A stretch of 64,000 nt of DNA from Bacteroidia bacterium (GTDB lineage: Bacteria; Bacteroidota; Bacteroidia; AKYH767-A; OLB10), in NCBI GenBank assembly GCA_016788165.1, contig JAEUTH010000019.1:91113-155112 (forward strand), given 5' to 3'. Position 1 is the stretch's first letter. Each line of letters starts with the position of its first letter. Below the pieces are notes generated by a model, which did not search any database, was not told the origin of the DNA, and saw nothing but the letters and a program-made list of their open reading frames with translations. The position numbers were made by a program, and so were the translations under genes. Of the stretch, positions 63,559-64,000 are shown one piece after another.

Positions 63559-63865
63559 GAAAAAATGAAATTAGTTGCAGGAAAGTTTTAAAGCAAAATG
63601 TTGTCGTCCATCTAACCACAAACTACCACTTTATATAAACTAAGCAGGCCGGCCAAAAGCCCACTGAAAAAAGTATGACAGTACAATACCATAAGTTTCT
63701 AATGTATGCTTGCCGCCAATTAGTTCGTTATAAAATAAAAATTACTTTATAAATTGATATTTAAAAGTGTTTTCGAAACTAATTAGCAAGTAATTCACAT
63801 TATAATTTATATAAAAAGGGTAGTTAAAAAAACAAATAAGATTGCAATCAATTTTTACCCACCGC
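63559..63865. other. Intergenic region between glgA and the partial T9SS gene
   Basis: About 307 bp, very AT-rich, with no open frame or RNA that I recognise and no clear terminator hairpin for the minus-strand gene entering from the right. Confidence 0.5.
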
Positions 63866-64000
63866 TCACTCCTTAACAAACCTGCCATAATACATTTTAT
63901 CGCCTTGCTGTAAATGCAGTACGTATAAGCCCGGTGTTATTGTGCTAATATCTAAAGTTTTGGCATGGGTGTTTTGTGTTAAATGCTCTTTACCCAACAC
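63866..64000 (-). CDS. T9SS sorting-domain protein, C-terminal fragment
   Basis: Last 44 codons and stop of a gene entering from the right edge. The translation ends in the typical type A sorting pattern: DISTITPGLYVLHLQQGDKMYYGRFVKE, in which GLYVLHLQ..G is the conserved G-x-Y/F-x-x-x-(L/I)-x strand and a basic residue sits near the end. It indicates another protein exported by type IX secretion; the catalytic or binding part is outside the window. Confidence 0.75.
   Translation of the reverse strand: MLGKEHLTQNTHAKTLDISTITPGLYVLHLQQGDKMYYGRFVKE

Overview
The window looks like chromosomal DNA of a Bacteroidota bacterium, most like the Chitinophagales/Sphingobacteriia side of the phylum. The evidence is low GC, several secreted proteins with type IX secretion (T9SS) C-terminal sorting domains, promoters of the TTTG-N(17-20)-TAnnTTTG type, almost no Shine-Dalgarno sequences, and phylum-typical neighbourhoods (bamD-rpoZ-coaBC, DUF3822-rsmD). 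I see no insertion sequence, CRISPR array, prophage or origin. One tRNA is present (Arg, TCT anticodon).

Layout. 1-2.9 kb: coaBC (partial), rpoZ, bamD, tRNA-Arg, lysA. 3-12.7 kb: a secreted PQQ-type sugar dehydrogenase with PKD domains, a FAH-family hydrolase, a HupE-like membrane protein, and a 1647-residue secreted glycosidase-like/beta-helix protein. 13-19.6 kb: a single 6.5-kb gene for a hybrid NRPS-PKS-aminotransferase (A-PCP-KS-AT-ACP-AmT). 19.6-26.6 kb: argS, an MFS transporter, a coiled-coil protein built from 87-residue tandem repeats, HMG-CoA lyase, a DUF4920 lipoprotein. 26.8-30 kb: a second PQQ-type T9SS protein, paralogous to the first. 30-40.6 kb: two universal stress proteins, rsmD, DUF3822, a RecD-like helicase, an SDR, fabI, icd, a GH3-family enzyme and a LysE-type exporter. 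40.6-45.3 kb: response regulator, propeller sensor kinase and a transglutaminase-like protein. 45.4-49.9 kb: thiolase, a MORN-type protein and a fused FadB-like enzyme (fatty acid beta-oxidation). 50-55.4 kb: an unknown exported protein, tmk, an M13 peptidase, another T9SS protein. 55.6-60.2 kb: a four-gene co-directional run (acyltransferase-like membrane protein, methyltransferase, GT-C glycosyltransferase, ChaN-like protein). 60.3-63.6 kb: an SRPBCC protein and the glycogen genes glgA-glgC. The window ends in the tail of a fifth T9SS protein.

The most interesting item is the orphan megasynthase at 13.08-19.62 kb. It is complete in every catalytic motif I checked. Its adenylation pocket reads as a proline code (DVQYIAHVAK), its acyltransferase has the malonyl signature HAFH, and it ends in a PLP aminotransferase plus the short linker that normally leads into a condensation domain. 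Yet no C, TE or reductase domain follows and no other biosynthetic gene adjoins it. The predicted carrier-bound product is 3-amino-3-(pyrrolidin-2-yl)propanoyl. Either the ring nitrogen could close onto the thioester to give a 1-aminopyrrolizidin-3-one-type bicycle, or partner genes lie elsewhere. This is a testable inference, not a demonstrated pathway.

Many genes here carry the Bacteroidota promoter close to the start codon, some with almost no 5' leader (bamD, the coiled-coil gene). Start codons were moved inward where the longest frame ran into a promoter or a neighbouring gene, or hid a signal peptide.
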